Shown: positions 21,900 through 33,699 of the stretch, piece after piece
How positions within the stretch are numbered: position 1 is the first letter of the stretch
Layout: every line of letters starts with the position of its first letter
Origin: Lottia gigantea
Taxonomy: Eukaryota > Mollusca > Gastropoda > Lottiidae
Length of the DNA: 64,000 nucleotides
Direction: 5' to 3'
Assembly (NCBI RefSeq): GCF_000327385.1
Contig: NW_008709716.1
Location: 890,806-954,805 of the forward strand
Position numbers and translations under genes: made by a program
Notes under the pieces: generated by a model
Told to the model about the DNA's origin: nothing
The model's database searches: none
The model's input: only the letters and a program-made list of their open reading frames with translations

Positions 21900-24564
21900 C
21901 TATGGTAAATCTTTGCTGAAAAAGAAACAAAAAATTATCATAATATAATAATTTCAAATCATATACATGTATTATAATAATAATAGATTACCCTTGAAAA
22001 ACGCGAGTCTGGTGGTCAAGGTAGGACTAACCAAATCCTCAGCATTTTTAATTTTGAGTTTTTGAAACTAACACAAAAATACTTACCAAAGTCGACCACA
22101 GGTTCCACAAAATTCCGTATCTGAACGACAATTCTGTGTATCTGGATCGAAGACAAAATTCGAGGGACATTTAACAACTTCTGCAACTACTCCATTTTCA
22201 CAGCGTATGAATATATCACATCTGCCTCCCTGATCTGGAAATAGTCCATTTTGGACGCAAGCGGGTGCAAGTCCACCTCGACTTTGTGGAATTCTATACA
22301 ATGGTTCACATTTATTTGTAATGGGAGAGAAAAGACGGGCAATATTCAATGTTTCGTCTTTACTGCAGGTATCAACTTTGATGGTTCTCTGGTCATTGCA
22401 GATTACGTAAAATGGTGACCATTCCCGATTTTCATGACTATGGCGTCCGTTGGATTTTCCGGTGCATGTTGCAACACATGGTTGGCAATGAGAAGTTCCA
22501 CACTTTCCTCGTCTGTATTCACCTAAAATTTAAATAATAACTAATGAAAGATATATCGAGATCAGTCGTTATTCTTATGTCTACTTAAGCCACCCAATAT
22601 CTATTTGTATTGGATATTAAACTATAGGTCAACTGTGGTAAAATATAATACTCACAAGGACTGACGTGTTCTACCAATCGTCCACATTTTACGTCTTTAT
22701 ATGGTCGACAACTCAGTGTGGTGGAATCGAATAAATTTGGGTATCTACACTCATCCAGATATTGTTCAAAATAGCGTGGAACGAAATCATAGAACAGACT
22801 ACAGTTGTAGTACAATTGGCATTCACTCTCATGAGGAATTAACTGTTCGCCTGCTGAGCATCTTTCAGCTACCGTCTTCTTATCTGATGGAAAGAATATT
22901 GAATTATCATTTCGCATTTCAGTGATATAATACGATACTGAATCACAATTTAAGTTCTATCTGTAGCTGACCATCTTGTCAACGATCCTGAAGGAACGAC
23001 TCGGGCCAGTCACAGTCAAACCAACGGAAGTTGTGCTTGTCTTTAATGGGCTTGACTTATTTATTCTTTGCTTTATTACTCATTCATACATAAGCAAATA
23101 ATTGCACCCTAAGAAGGATAGGTAACATTTAATAATGAGGTTTTTGTCAAAAACTTCCTTATTTAAAATGATCCTGAAAATTTGTGATAATATTCAATAT
23201 TATAACTGTTACTGTTACGGTGTTGCGATGACTTTCGAAAGATGAAATACGAAAGATATGCTCGTAGAGAAAGGCTCAAACTTAAGGTTACATCGGCTCC
23301 ATTCTCGATCTTGCAACAATGTAAGAATAGATCTAAAAAAAATCGCACGTGACCAAGCACGACTATGATCGCAGCGGTGTTTTCCCGTCGTCGTGAGCAA
23401 AATCCGTGCGACCTTCCCATTACTTTCTGTGTACGCTCTATATTCGATGGTATCTCGCTCTAACCGCGTCCTACGCTCTGTAGACGCTCTATGAGTTTAT
23501 CCACTCGATCCGATACGATCTGAAAGGGATTGTAAAGAGGTTTTCTAGCCTTGGTAACACAAGTGAGAAAAATTACGTATTCGTAGATAATTATTGTCCT
23601 ATCAAAATTGGCCCTATTTATTGGTAGCAAATTTCAGCCAATCAAAACAAATCAATCGTTATGACGCTTTGTTGCGAACGTAAACAAAACGAAAGCAGCG
23701 TGCCATTGCATATTTTAATGAATATGTACGGTACAGAATTGAGTAAGATTTTCGTTAAAGAATTGAAGACGAGAGAAAATCAAACCTTACTTTAGAATAT
23801 TAATTTGGAAATCTCTTCAATGTCAAAAACCTTATTCGATATACGATGGCCTCGTCTTGTACGCTCAGATTCTCGCCTGAGCTTCGCGCAAATTTGTCAC
23901 GGTCGCCCGGATTTGCGTGCGACCGTTATGAAAGGCCCGGCGGTCGGTGGCCGACCTTCAGTTTTTGACCAGAAGAGTGAAGCTCAGATCGAGTGAGTGT
24001 CGAGCAATGAGTTCCCGCTCGAGAAGACTGAACATCACTCATCTCCGTTCGAGCCTCGATTGTCTCTCGATCAATGCGTCCTTTCCTCGATTGTCTCACG
24101 ACCAATGCGTCCTTTCCTCGACCCTGTTCGCTCTTTCTACGCTATGACTTTTAGGTCGAGGCACAGTTTATTTACATGTCTGAGCGACCAAGATGTGACC
24201 AGCGACTGTGTACGACCTGCGGCGACCAAGCCACGCTCTTAGATCGCAGTTCGTGTTCAGGGACGATTTCTCGGTGAAATAATATGTTGGAGCTTGTGAA
24301 AAACTTACTGCTTGGTCCTTGGTCACAATCATCGTATTGACCACCTCGTCTTACACATACGTGTAACTGATTATTCAGAATTAATCCAGAAGGACATGGT
24401 ACCATAGGAATAGGTTTCCCAAAATCACATCTCCAGAATTCACTACAATTGTTTGGGTTTCGTATCCAGCCAAAGGAACTTGTACAGTGAGGAGTAAACG
24501 ATTCAATAACAGTACAGCTACCAATGACAATCACTGCAAAAACACTTAAACTTATACTGCACAT
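21900..24564 (-). CDS. Secreted chitin-binding (peritrophin-A/CBM14-like) protein
   Basis: Four coding exons on the minus strand: 24564-24309, 22883-22656, 22522-22087 and 21915-21900. Phases join exactly and give 311 aa. ATG at 24564 is chosen because a signal peptide follows at once (MCSISLSVFAVIVIGSC) and a TTTCAG acceptor lies a few bases upstream, suggesting an intron in the leader. Four cysteine-rich modules follow: GWIRNPNNCSEFWRCDFGKP; HESECQLYYNCSLFYDF; a divergent one with SPFYVICNDQ; and FPDQGGRCDIFIRC. The C-x-Y/F-x-x-C core is typical of CBM14 domains, which bind chitin in extracellular matrices, gut lining or shell organic matrix. The exon at 22087 would read a stop across its GTAAGT donor. 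Splicing instead to the tiny last exon completes a cysteine (CGRLCKDLP), which supports that model. Confidence 0.85.
22884..24308 (-). other. First coding intron, with a CpG-rich insert
   Basis: The intron contains a block at about 23330-24250 much richer in CG than its surroundings. It includes GGTCGCCCGGATTTGCG and CCCGGCGGTCGGTGGCCG, and words such as GATCGCAG occur near both ends. CCAATC motifs occur near 23636. Opposite-strand frames here show no family. It could be an inserted non-autonomous element or an internal CpG-rich promoter. Confidence 0.4.
24054..24120 (+). repeat. 31-bp tandem duplication
   Basis: CCTCGATTGTCTC-TCGATCAATGCG-TCCTTT is followed by a second copy from 24085 with few differences. 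It lies inside the CpG-rich intronic block. Confidence 0.7.
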
Positions 24565-24585
24565 AATGAAGTCTGAAATAACCAA

Positions 24586-25447
24586 TGGTAATAAGTATAT
24601 AAACTAATAGATAAAAGCAACTAAGGAACTATAAGAAGGAATGAGAGATAAACGGAAAAAGTCAAAGTTAGACAGAGTAAAAAAAAAATGTACTTTTGAT
24701 TATAGTCGATGTGCGTCGCGTTTAGCCAAAAACAGACTACAGAACATTCAAACAAATTTCATTCACGTTCAACAATGATTAAATTTAAATAAATAAACAA
24801 AAGGATTGAGTCCCTTTCACAAGAGATGCAGTTAAAAAATTTAAATGTAAATAATATTGTATACCTTTTTGTGAGTCGATTAACTGCTAAGACTCCTTAA
24901 TCGTGGTTAACTCGCCATAAGATAAATATGAAAGCTAACAAGTTCGGATGACAATTTTATAGCAATATAATGTGTAGGAGAAAATTTAAAAAAAAATAGG
25001 TGAAAAATTATAATAAAAGGATTTCGTAATATAATAATTCAAAACATCCTTTTCGATACCGGTTGGACTCGATTTAGATCTTCCTACGCAAATGTTTTCT
25101 ATAAAAATTGATTGTTGGGTGGTTTTTTTCTCGATAAGAGACTGGATGCTGTTCATCCCAAGCAAATATATTAAGTAGTATCTTTGACCTAATCGGTATA
25201 TAATTAGGCAGTTCAAATGAATGAAACAGATCATCCATGTTTTAAAACATTTTTGATTAAGCTTCAAATTTTTGAATGAAAAAAACAGGTCTTGATCAAC
25301 GTACAGGAATGTATCAATGGGTATAAGATCATCCAAGCGGAGCCGATAGTGCTGATCGTGTCAGATCGAGACCCAATGGGACCGTCAAGCGAAACAATCC
25401 TATTCGATCATATCTACACAAAATTTGACAGCTAAACTTGACTAATC
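24586..25447. other. No gene recognised; upstream flank of the chitin-binding gene
   Basis: AT-rich sequence. The non-coding first exon and promoter of the minus-strand chitin-binding gene should lie here, but they cannot be fixed by eye. Confidence 0.4.
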
Positions 25448-25555
25448 ATGAAGAGAGAACAACAAATCGTTTCAGACCAATGGACAAAACCTGTGATTTC
25501 AGGAAAATTATACGATCAGCCACGAGTTGGCAGCATTAAGCCGCAAATAGACGAG
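25448..25555 (+). CDS. Candidate first exon of an unidentified gene
   Basis: ATG at 25448 opens 36 codons (beginning MKREQQIVSDQWTKPVISGK). They run without a stop to a good donor, GACGAG then GTATGG, in phase 0. The residue mix (Q, K, P, D, W) is protein-like. No following exon was identified in the next 3 kb, and the family is unknown. It may be an orphan exon of a degraded gene. Confidence 0.25.
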
Positions 25556-28214
25556 GTATGGTGAGGGATTATCGAAACAGTAGAAAATAGACCCGGTCCC
25601 GTACATCGTAGGCTATTCCTACCTTAGACGTAGCCTACTCTTATTGTATATCACTTTGGTTTTAAAATATCTCATAATCTGTAAGTTACTCAGTCGACTA
25701 CGCATAGTGTACTCTTGAGACGTTTGACGTATAAGGATGCTTGAAATGATATATTAGTATTTTAGATTAATATCACAACGAAAAGAAATATAGCAAGCCA
25801 ATCCTGATATTATACGATATTTACCCTATAGAAACATTCGCAATGGTATATCGCCATCAAGTTGATCCTTGTTGATCTGTCAATGAATTATCAAATTACT
25901 TCCTTTTACTCATATGTGACGTTTTTTAACACTTCGCCAAATATAAGACTTTGAGAGATTCACCTTGAGAGCAATAATCATTATTGATCTTATTATTGGA
26001 CCACACGTATCATTTCTAGTGTTTTATGTCACATGTAGGAAGAAAACAGATCTGCGAGAGGTGCGGGTTTAGTCAGAAAGTAATCTAGTTCGGGAAATAA
26101 GATTCTAAATTATAGAGGATTGATATACTTATTATAACTATTAAAAACATATTTCCTTCAGCTTGTTGTTTATTTGAGTGTTTATGTATTTGGTAGTTCT
26201 ATTATATCAAGAAGTTTTGATGAAATAACAATAATACTTTGAAACCTGTTTTGAGAACAATCTATGTTGGTGCTCTTGAAAAGACAAAGCAATAAATTTT
26301 GCTAGGGTTTGTGCATTTTCCCTTTTGATTTCCTACTGTAGATGGGTTATTATTTGATAGTGTGGCATAAGTTCAATGAACATATCGGAGCTTCATCAAG
26401 CAGTAATACGATGACTCGGTTGAGTCGCATTAAGTCTTCATGGACTGAAAGTGTTTTACTTAACGAACCTCCTCAGAGTCTCATTTGTCATCGATCTACA
26501 TAAGGAAGAACACCAGTTTGTATCTCGATTTCATAATCATCACCTCCAATTCAGTAGGCTAGTTTGTTCGCTAAGTCTTAAAAGGCACAGTAAGTTTTTG
26601 ATACTTCTGATAAATAACAAAGTTATAATCAGAAAATTTCTAAAGGAAAGAAATTAAGAAAGAAAGATGCGGGTGGAGTGAAGTTTGTCTGTGTTTATAT
26701 AGGATATATAGAATACAATAGAAATGTTTTGTATTCAAGTATATTTATTAATATTCACCATGAATATAAAACAATATTGACTATAGGGGTGTTTTATTTA
26801 CTTCTTATTCAATAATTACATTATATTTTACGTTATATCCGACTAGTCCTAATGCATTTCATAACATCCAAAAATGAAAATTTTACACAGAAATCTCTCA
26901 TTTAGAATGACGATTCTTAAAATATCATTCTATCAATTTCCAATTATTAAGCAACCAAAAATACAACTTTCCCACTCAACCGAAATATCTTAAAGGTTAA
27001 TCATGCCATGGAGATATAAATTATTGTTTCTTTGATAAAAGGGTGTAAAAATTATTTTGAAAATAACTTTTAATAAACTGTAGAGAATTTCAGAAAAAAA
27101 AACGGACGTCAGATCTTTCAGTTTACAAAAACAACTATCATTCTCAATTTTTTATAAACTGAAACATGTCTTTCTTTCAGATGATCGCCGGAATTAAACA
27201 ACAAGTTTTTAACCAAAACGTTTTAGGAGGTATAGTGGAGCTGTATGTTTTAGCTTATGTCCAAATGTCGGGAAAGAGTGTTCATCTCATAAGGACAATT
27301 TCTACGCAAGGCTATAGATGGAATATATTTGGGAAGAGGGATACGTTGGGAATATCATACTGAAACAGTTTAGAATGTCCCCTGTTCATCACATATCTGG
27401 ATTACCCGAAAAGACTTGTTATCCCATTTTAAACTACCTGTTAGCATAGAGATTTAGAAATTCGAGATCAAACTGGCTGCATGGGATTGAAGCTTTTTTT
27501 TACTGGTTTTAACATTTGCCTATTTAGTTCTGTTCAGAGAAACCGTGAATTACTAAAATTAAATTCACAGACTTTCAAAGGAAAATAAATAATATATAGT
27601 TTTTCTCTGAATAAATAATATACTGTTTTTCTCTGAGTGCCAGGTATTACGAAGCGGAACATCGTGGTTAAATATACTTCATTAAGAAAAAGTCGTCACT
27701 TACTACGTCTTTGCTCATTATATTGCAATTGCAGATAGTAATATTATGTTGAATTTAAGACTTACCTGTATTGCGTATTTATATGTTGTGAGTATGATTT
27801 ATAACAGTAACTACTACAGTTGAAGAAATTTAGATCCTATTTATCAAATGTAAATATGTCCACAAACTATTATGTACTCCTTACATTCAACGCACACCTT
27901 ACAATTGTTTGAAGTCACCTTAGAAACCACACTTTTCTGAATCACGGCAGTATATATCAAGTTATGCCATCACTAAGATGTCGCTATTTGCATAAACCAA
28001 CCGCCTTTAATTAGTCCAAATTAACCCCTTGAACAAGACTTAGTGTTATTTGCGTTTTGAGTATTATACGAAGTTAAAATAATGAGTATAAAAAGACAAT
28101 AAAGGTATAAGGGGTGGTATAAGGAATTTATATAATGTTAAATATGTTCATATGCATAGCGACATATTTAATTCTACTCCCCGGTACTAAGATTATATTT
28201 ATTATGAATTATGT
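25556..28214. other. No gene recognised, 2.7 kb
   Basis: AT-rich sequence. A 34-codon cysteine-bearing stretch at 27213-27317 (+), with GAVCFSLCPNVGKECSSHKD, lies 44 bases after a TTTCTTTCAG acceptor. It is too short to assign. Confidence 0.4.
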
Positions 28215-29040
28215 GGTTTGATATTTATTGTCTTTAAAAAAGCTTTTGATTTAATGAAACATTTTTTATTATTAGACAAACTAAAGAGTTAAAAACTGAC
28301 TTGAAATTTTATAAGATTTATTTAACACAGGTGATATGTTAATGGTACATTATCTCCACACTGTGTGATACCAGATTCCCCAGGGATCCATTTTAGGACC
28401 TATTCTTTTCAATATTTTCATTAATGATCCCCCACTTTATTTGAAATCTCACTGTGATTTATTCGCTGATTATACGATTGTCTATTCAAGTAATTTTTCT
28501 CTATCTCAACTTCAAACAAATCTTCAACACGAAATGGTTATTTGGTGTAAAATTAATTCAATGATAATTAAAGAAAACAATGTATGCCTATAACCTCTAA
28601 CCAACGGAGATCCCGTATGAAAATCGATGAACTAAATATTTCAATTAATAATTCCACAATTGAAAATGTATCAAAATCTAAACTTTTGGATGTTGTAGTT
28701 AACAATAACATGGACTGGAAAGATCATATAAATCATATCAAAAAGTTATTAGTAGTAAACTTTACCAGCTTACCATCGCTCTGTGTTAAAGTTTATATCA
28801 ACCTATATTTGATTATTGTAGTCCAATTTGATTCCCAATCTACTAATATTCTAAAGATACTTTTTAAAATAGCATCAAAATTAATTGTAGGAGTCCGCAC
28901 TAATAAATATGTCATTTTAAAATTCCTGCATAATTTCAATATAATAGATATCTTTTCAAGACACAAACTGAATTCCTTTGTCAAATATATACTGAACAGT
29001 TATAGAAACGTCGCATTTTTAGATTATTTATTTATTGCTC
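28215..29040 (+). mobile_element. Non-LTR retrotransposon (LINE) reverse-transcriptase fragment
   Basis: In shifting plus-strand frames the order KKAFDLMKHFLLLDKLK, PQGSILGPILFNIFINDPP and DLFADYTIVYSS can be read. These are the LINE reverse-transcriptase motifs, with the catalytic FADD written FADY. The finger-thumb sequence follows to about 29.0 kb (NNNMDWKDHINHIKK). The 5' part, endonuclease and tail are absent and several frameshifts separate the blocks. It is an old 5'-truncated copy, ending exactly where Tc1 sequence begins. The clade was not resolved. Confidence 0.8.
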
Positions 29041-29425
29041 ATGGCACGTCTAACCTCTCAACAACGTGAACACGCCATCGGACGATTAAATGCCGGACAA
29101 CGTGCTCTAGTCATTACCAATGCATTTAACTTTATGTACGAACAATTGAGAGACTTCGGATTCGTTACAACTCCACTAACATGACTAATGGCCGTCCACG
29201 TAGTTTCCGAGTCACAACACAAAGACAAGATCGCTATATCCTGTGGTAACATCTGCATGACAGATTCACAGACAGCTCGTCAGACCATTGGCCACCATCA
29301 GCAACCCATCAGTGCTGATACCGTTCGAAATCGTCTCGCCTTCCAGAACCATACAGGGGTCCGACGCTCACTCCCCATCATCAGTAACGTCTTGCGTGTG
29401 CCAACCAACGACAACATTGGCCTAT
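29041..29425 (+). mobile_element. Tc1/mariner transposase N-terminal fragment
   Basis: It starts MARLTSQQREHAIGRLNAGQ, the first helix-turn-helix of Tc1-like transposases. In another frame it continues with NGRPRSFRVTTQRQDRYI, the GRPR hook and linker, and then with TIGHHQQPISADTVRNRL from the second DNA-binding domain. At least two frameshifts are present. The DDE catalytic half is missing, cut off by the CCCC-rich repeat at 29.43 kb. It is more degraded than the Tc1 at 57.4-58.4 kb. Confidence 0.8.
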
Positions 29426-29427
29426 TC

Positions 29428-29600
29428 ACATATCGCCTCTTCCCATTTTGCCCCTTCTTAATTTGCCCCCAATTGATTCCCATATCGCCCCTTTTTAATT
29501 CGCACCCAACTGATTCCCATATCGCCCCTTCTTAATTTGCCCTTCCTAATTCGTCCCAAATTTATTTTCATTTCGCCCTTCCCAAATTGGGAAGGGGGTG
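29428..29600. mobile_element. Foldback-like arm, family 2
   Basis: CATATCGCCCCTTCTTAATT-type units of about 20-35 bp recur from 29432. They meet their own inverse at CCCTTCCCAAATTGGGAAGGGG (about 29577-29598). The same units build the arms of the element at 49.66-50.29 kb. The copy seems collapsed, with little or no loop. Confidence 0.55.
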
Positions 29601-29614
29601 CTATGGGAAAGTCG

Positions 29615-29638
29615 GGGGGGCGGGGGGGGGGGGGGGGG
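29615..29638. repeat. Poly-G tract
   Basis: An almost pure G run of about 24 bases, broken by one C. Confidence 0.85.
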
Positions 29639-29639
29639 T

Positions 29640-30465
29640 CGTAGGGATGCCTCTGGAATTATACCCACCCCTCATTCCCTAAACAAATTCTCACAGTAAA
29701 AATATTCAAGATGGCAAGCAACATTGACAGCAAGACAAATATATAATTTTTTCCAGCGTTTGAAATTTTCTAACAAATTGTTCAATAATCAATGTACTGG
29801 ATAATTGGGAAGTTAACAAGTAAACATGCAACTCAGTTATGCCGATGGTCATTTATTTTAGGCAATTCGTCAAGCGAGTTGATACGATTTGCTTCAAAAA
29901 AAGCCTTAAGTATCAGAAGGACACTAAATGCATGCATTGGTTTGTTATGAATGCACGTTCTCCTTCAACCAATGAGTAACTATATGAACAGATACGTAGT
30001 TTGCAGTCGACACACCAGGGGATGACTTCGATTGGAGTTTCTAGGTTATCGAGTCACAACCGAACTGTAATATTTAATAGAGATTAGACCCCTGAGACGT
30101 AATATTTGACCTATTTCTTCAAATTTTGAGATTTAAAATGAGCGCAACAGTTTAAAGTGTCATCATATTGCCTAAACTCGATCGAATTTGATTTTTACTC
30201 TCATTCTACATGTGTAGGCCTACGGTTGATAATTACATCATTCCCATAACTCATTCCATTAATTTTAGCTCGACCACAGAGTTTCAATCTAAGTCACCCT
30301 GGGAGACACAGTGCTGACACACAGATTTACAGTTGATAAACACGGCGGGTTTGAGGGCCTCAGAACCAGACCGGTTTGTTGGTTGGTAGATGACAAGTTA
30401 ACGTTCGCTTCCAGCGGATGCTGATATCGCAATCTAAGAACCAGACCGGATCATCCCACATTTTT
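29640..30465. other. No gene recognised
   Basis: No motif or repeat was identified. Confidence 0.4.
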
Positions 30466-30467
30466 AT

Positions 30468-30607
30468 ACGCCCACGTGAAATTGGGGCGTATATTGTCGT
30501 CACCCATGTCCGTCCGTCCACCCGTCCACAATTGCTCGTAAACTACAATTGACAGAAACGCTGGTTTCTTGGTGTTTTTGAATATCGGCCAGTTTCGACA
30601 CGTAACT
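30468..30607 (-). mobile_element. Pearl-like element end, truncated
   Basis: TTTTTATACGCCCACGTGAAATTGGGGCGTAT, followed by GTCCGTCCGTCCACCCGTCC, is the reverse complement of the hairpin-plus-microsatellite tail seen in the other pearl-like copies. The rest is replaced by LINE sequence. Confidence 0.65.
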
Positions 30608-33392
30608 GTAAATTAGTTAAGTAGATATCGTATATAATAAAAATAAGATAAGAAACTTTCTTGTTCATGTTTCAGTTTAAAATGTTTATATAAAACTAAT
30701 TTGTTTGAAGAATTAATTTCTGAAAACCATTGTTGCTTATAATGGTCAAAAATGCGTGAGCGAATAATACCAAAGGAGCAGGTATTTATAATAAATTGAA
30801 AGTCCCACATGTAATTTAAGCCCAGATCATATAGTAAATTTCTTGCCCAGTTCTGTTTACCCCTGTCACAATCATTCTTAAGCTCCCGATAAATATTAAA
30901 TAATATTGCTGAAGAACAATTTAAAATCTTAAGCCAGTATTTACAAATTCTAATTTTTCTACAAATAGGTAACAAACCAGTTTACCCAATAAGGCGCATA
31001 TATTTGAACTAAATCTTACTTTTAATAGTTTTCGCATGAACTAGTTTTCTACTTTTTCAACATCCTTTGACAAATTGAACCCCCAGACTTCACTTTCATA
31101 CATTAGAACAGACTTAACTAAAGAATCATAAATTTTCAATTTACAGTCAATATATATATTTAACTTATTAAAAATGAAATATAATGAATACAAAGCTTTT
31201 CTAATCTGATCATGTAACCGTTTCTGTGAAGCATTAAAATGACCATTGTAATTAAGAAGAAATTCCATTTCGTACAGAAAAAATAAAATAAATCTAACAG
31301 ACGTTGTAATTCTTTTGGACACTTGCAGAATAAAACCGTATCATCGGCAAACATTAAAATAAATAAGATTCTATATCTTACAACACAAAAATCATTTATC
31401 TAAGTTTCAGGTATAAATTAGTTTCAACGTCATACATAAAAAGTAAAAACAATATAAGAGACATTGATTCGCCTTGTTTTACGCCCATTTGGCATTTAAA
31501 ACTACCAGATATGTCATCATTTACTCTAACGTGTATCTTAACAAATTGGTGAAGATTAATAAATTATGTTAAATCTTATCAAAACAACATTTACGGAGAT
31601 CTATAAAACTAGCATACAATTTATCACTGTTTCCCAGTGTTTGCGTAATCAGATTTTGTAAATTAAAGACAGCATTAACAGTGGTACGATTTTTTCTAAA
31701 ACCGAATTGACAATCAGGAATATTACCAGTAGATTCAGCCCAGTTGGTTAATCTAAATTTTAATACAAGGCTTTAATAACAATGCGAAATTCGATATTAA
31801 TGCTATTCCACGATAATTATCGACTGAATCCGGGTCACCTTTCTTTGATACTGGAAGAAATAATGCTTCAGACCATTTCGATGGATAACAATCAGTTGTG
31901 AAAATTGCATTAAAAAGTTTTGTAAGAATTGGTGTAAAAATTTCTGCACATGCAATAAAAAATTTACAAGGTATGCTATCAATTCCATAGCTTTTAACCT
32001 CTTTTCAAATTTTTGATTACGTTCAATACTTCAGCTTCAGTAATATCATCACCAATAACCGGTATACTTGGACAATCATTACGGTCAAAATTGTCATTCT
32101 CATGGGACTGGAGCCGTTTAGTCGAACTCATCTTTAAAATAATTATAGAAGTCACTCAAGCCGGGCCTCCACTTGAGAGTTTTATAGCACGAGTTCGTTC
32201 GCTCTCCGAGAGTAACTCATGAGTGGACGGTATTTTATGAGCAACTGTTGGACAGTCGCAACCAACTCTCAATAGAACTGCTGGGAGTGATTTCTCTGAA
32301 GTGGAAGGGGGTCTTCTATAAAATGTCGGGCATTCGAACCCAGATTTCTGTTTGAGAGTGCTCTCAAAGAATAGAATAGTGTTCTATTTCTGCGAGAACT
32401 GTCAGCTTTTTATTAACAGGCCTGTCTTATTTTTCACAACACTTGGAGTCTGAAATATGTCGAAACGTGCGGAATGGACGCGTGAAGAGACTGAGCACCT
32501 CATCACATAATATGAAACTCGTCCTGTGCTTTGGGATGTTTAATCGACTGAGTTTCGAGACAGGCAGAAAAAGAACGATGTATGGCCGAATCGGTACAAA
32601 AAGACATTGTGCACTCTTTTTCTCTGTTTTGTCTTTCCATCGATCATAATTATAGCCGCAGCAATTAGTTTTTTCTTGGACAACAACATTTTCAAATCAG
32701 AAGTCAGAAATCAGAAATCAAACTGGCAAGATGTCGTGCAACTCGCAACTCCTTCCCACGAATGTAATTTGTCTTTCAGGTGGAAGGACACTTGAAAGTT
32801 TCTTGCACAAACTCTCTGATAGTTACTCGCAATAAAATTTACTCTCAATTGCTCTCAAATAAAAATAACACTGACAGTTCTGCCGCGAGTGACTCGCGAA
32901 GGCTCGCAGAAAAAACTCTCAAGTGGACGCCCGGCTTAAGAGTTGGACAACTGGATGAGTTCTTTCCCTTCGAGCATGTTTAATATGTGACCAAATATGC
33001 TTTGGATTATCTTTGGCAAGATTTGACGATTTTTAACTCTCTGATATATCGAAATTGCTCTCGGAAATTTTTTTAACAGCATTATAATTTGATCTAGCTA
33101 CAATAAATGGACTTCAAGTGTTTTCACATTTATGCCTATCTCTTAACTCTAAATTCTTCTTTAGCATCACTGCATTCTTTATCAAACCACTTATTGTTAA
33201 CGCTATTTTTTATTTTGGTTTTTGAAATATTTTTACCATAAAGTTTGTCAATTATTACATTAAACTTAACAGTAATCAGATCAACGAACTCATCAGTACA
33301 TTCAGGACGTAATGTCACATGAGTTGATCTGATGTGGCCTGTAATATTGCAGTACTCGACGCGCCTATATCTGACGACAAAGGTCATCTCTT
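30608..33392 (-). mobile_element. Non-LTR retrotransposon (LINE), split by a Harbinger-like element
   Basis: Read on the minus strand from 33.39 kb, the linker region comes first, with NKWFDKECSDAKEEFR (33.14-33.39 kb). The reverse transcriptase then runs through KWSEALFLPVSKKGDPDSVD, GFRKNRTTVNAVFNLQNLI and FADDTVLFCKCPKELQ (31.3-32.0 kb). The thumb and C-terminal region follow, with DSLVKSVLMYESEVWGFNL and GKQNWARNLLYDLGLNYMW (30.6-31.3 kb). Blocks lie in different frames and carry stops, so the copy is dead. The apurinic endonuclease part is absent. The C-terminal style is common in molluscan LINEs. A 780-bp element interrupts it at 32158-32937. Confidence 0.85.
32158..32937 (+). mobile_element. 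PIF/Harbinger-like non-autonomous element
   Basis: Inverted ends AAGCCGGGCCTCCACTTGAG and CTCAAGTGGACGCCCGGCTT (about 26 bp with one mismatch) enclose 780 bp. At 32457 (+) a broken MADF/Myb-SANT-like tract reads MSKRAEWTREETEHLI, then YETRPVLWDV, then STEFRDRQKKNDVW, interrupted by two TAA codons. This resembles the second protein of Harbinger transposons. The transposase itself is absent. An exact 3-bp target duplication is not evident, so the superfamily is probable, not proven. It is younger than the LINE it splits. Confidence 0.7.
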
Positions 33393-33699
33393 GATTAATC
33401 AGAATGGCGGACTACTACAGTGATAGTTCAAGCGATGGCGAATATTATAAAGGCAGGAGTAATTTTGCCATAATTCAACAAAAATTATCCTCAAGGCTTG
33501 TTTCTGTCACTACTTCACTGGGCGACGCCATCTTTCGAATACCAAGTACGCATGCGCGTTGTGTTCGTCGTCTGAGAAAATCGCGCACGGTTATCCGAAC
33601 ACGATAGATATTTTCCACACGACCGCAAGTGGCCAAATGCACACTAAAAATAACTCGCACACGAAGCGCTGATAGTCGAGCGTAATATGTTTACATATT

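Noticed and set aside
24986-25336. 116-codon open frame on the minus strand
   Set aside because: Rich in F, Y, I and K as expected of AT-rich chance frames; no domain or start context.
33404-33607. Open frame starting MADYYSDSSSDGEYY
   Set aside because: It has an acidic start but no family, no splice context, and lies among repeats; an equally long frame overlaps on the other strand.
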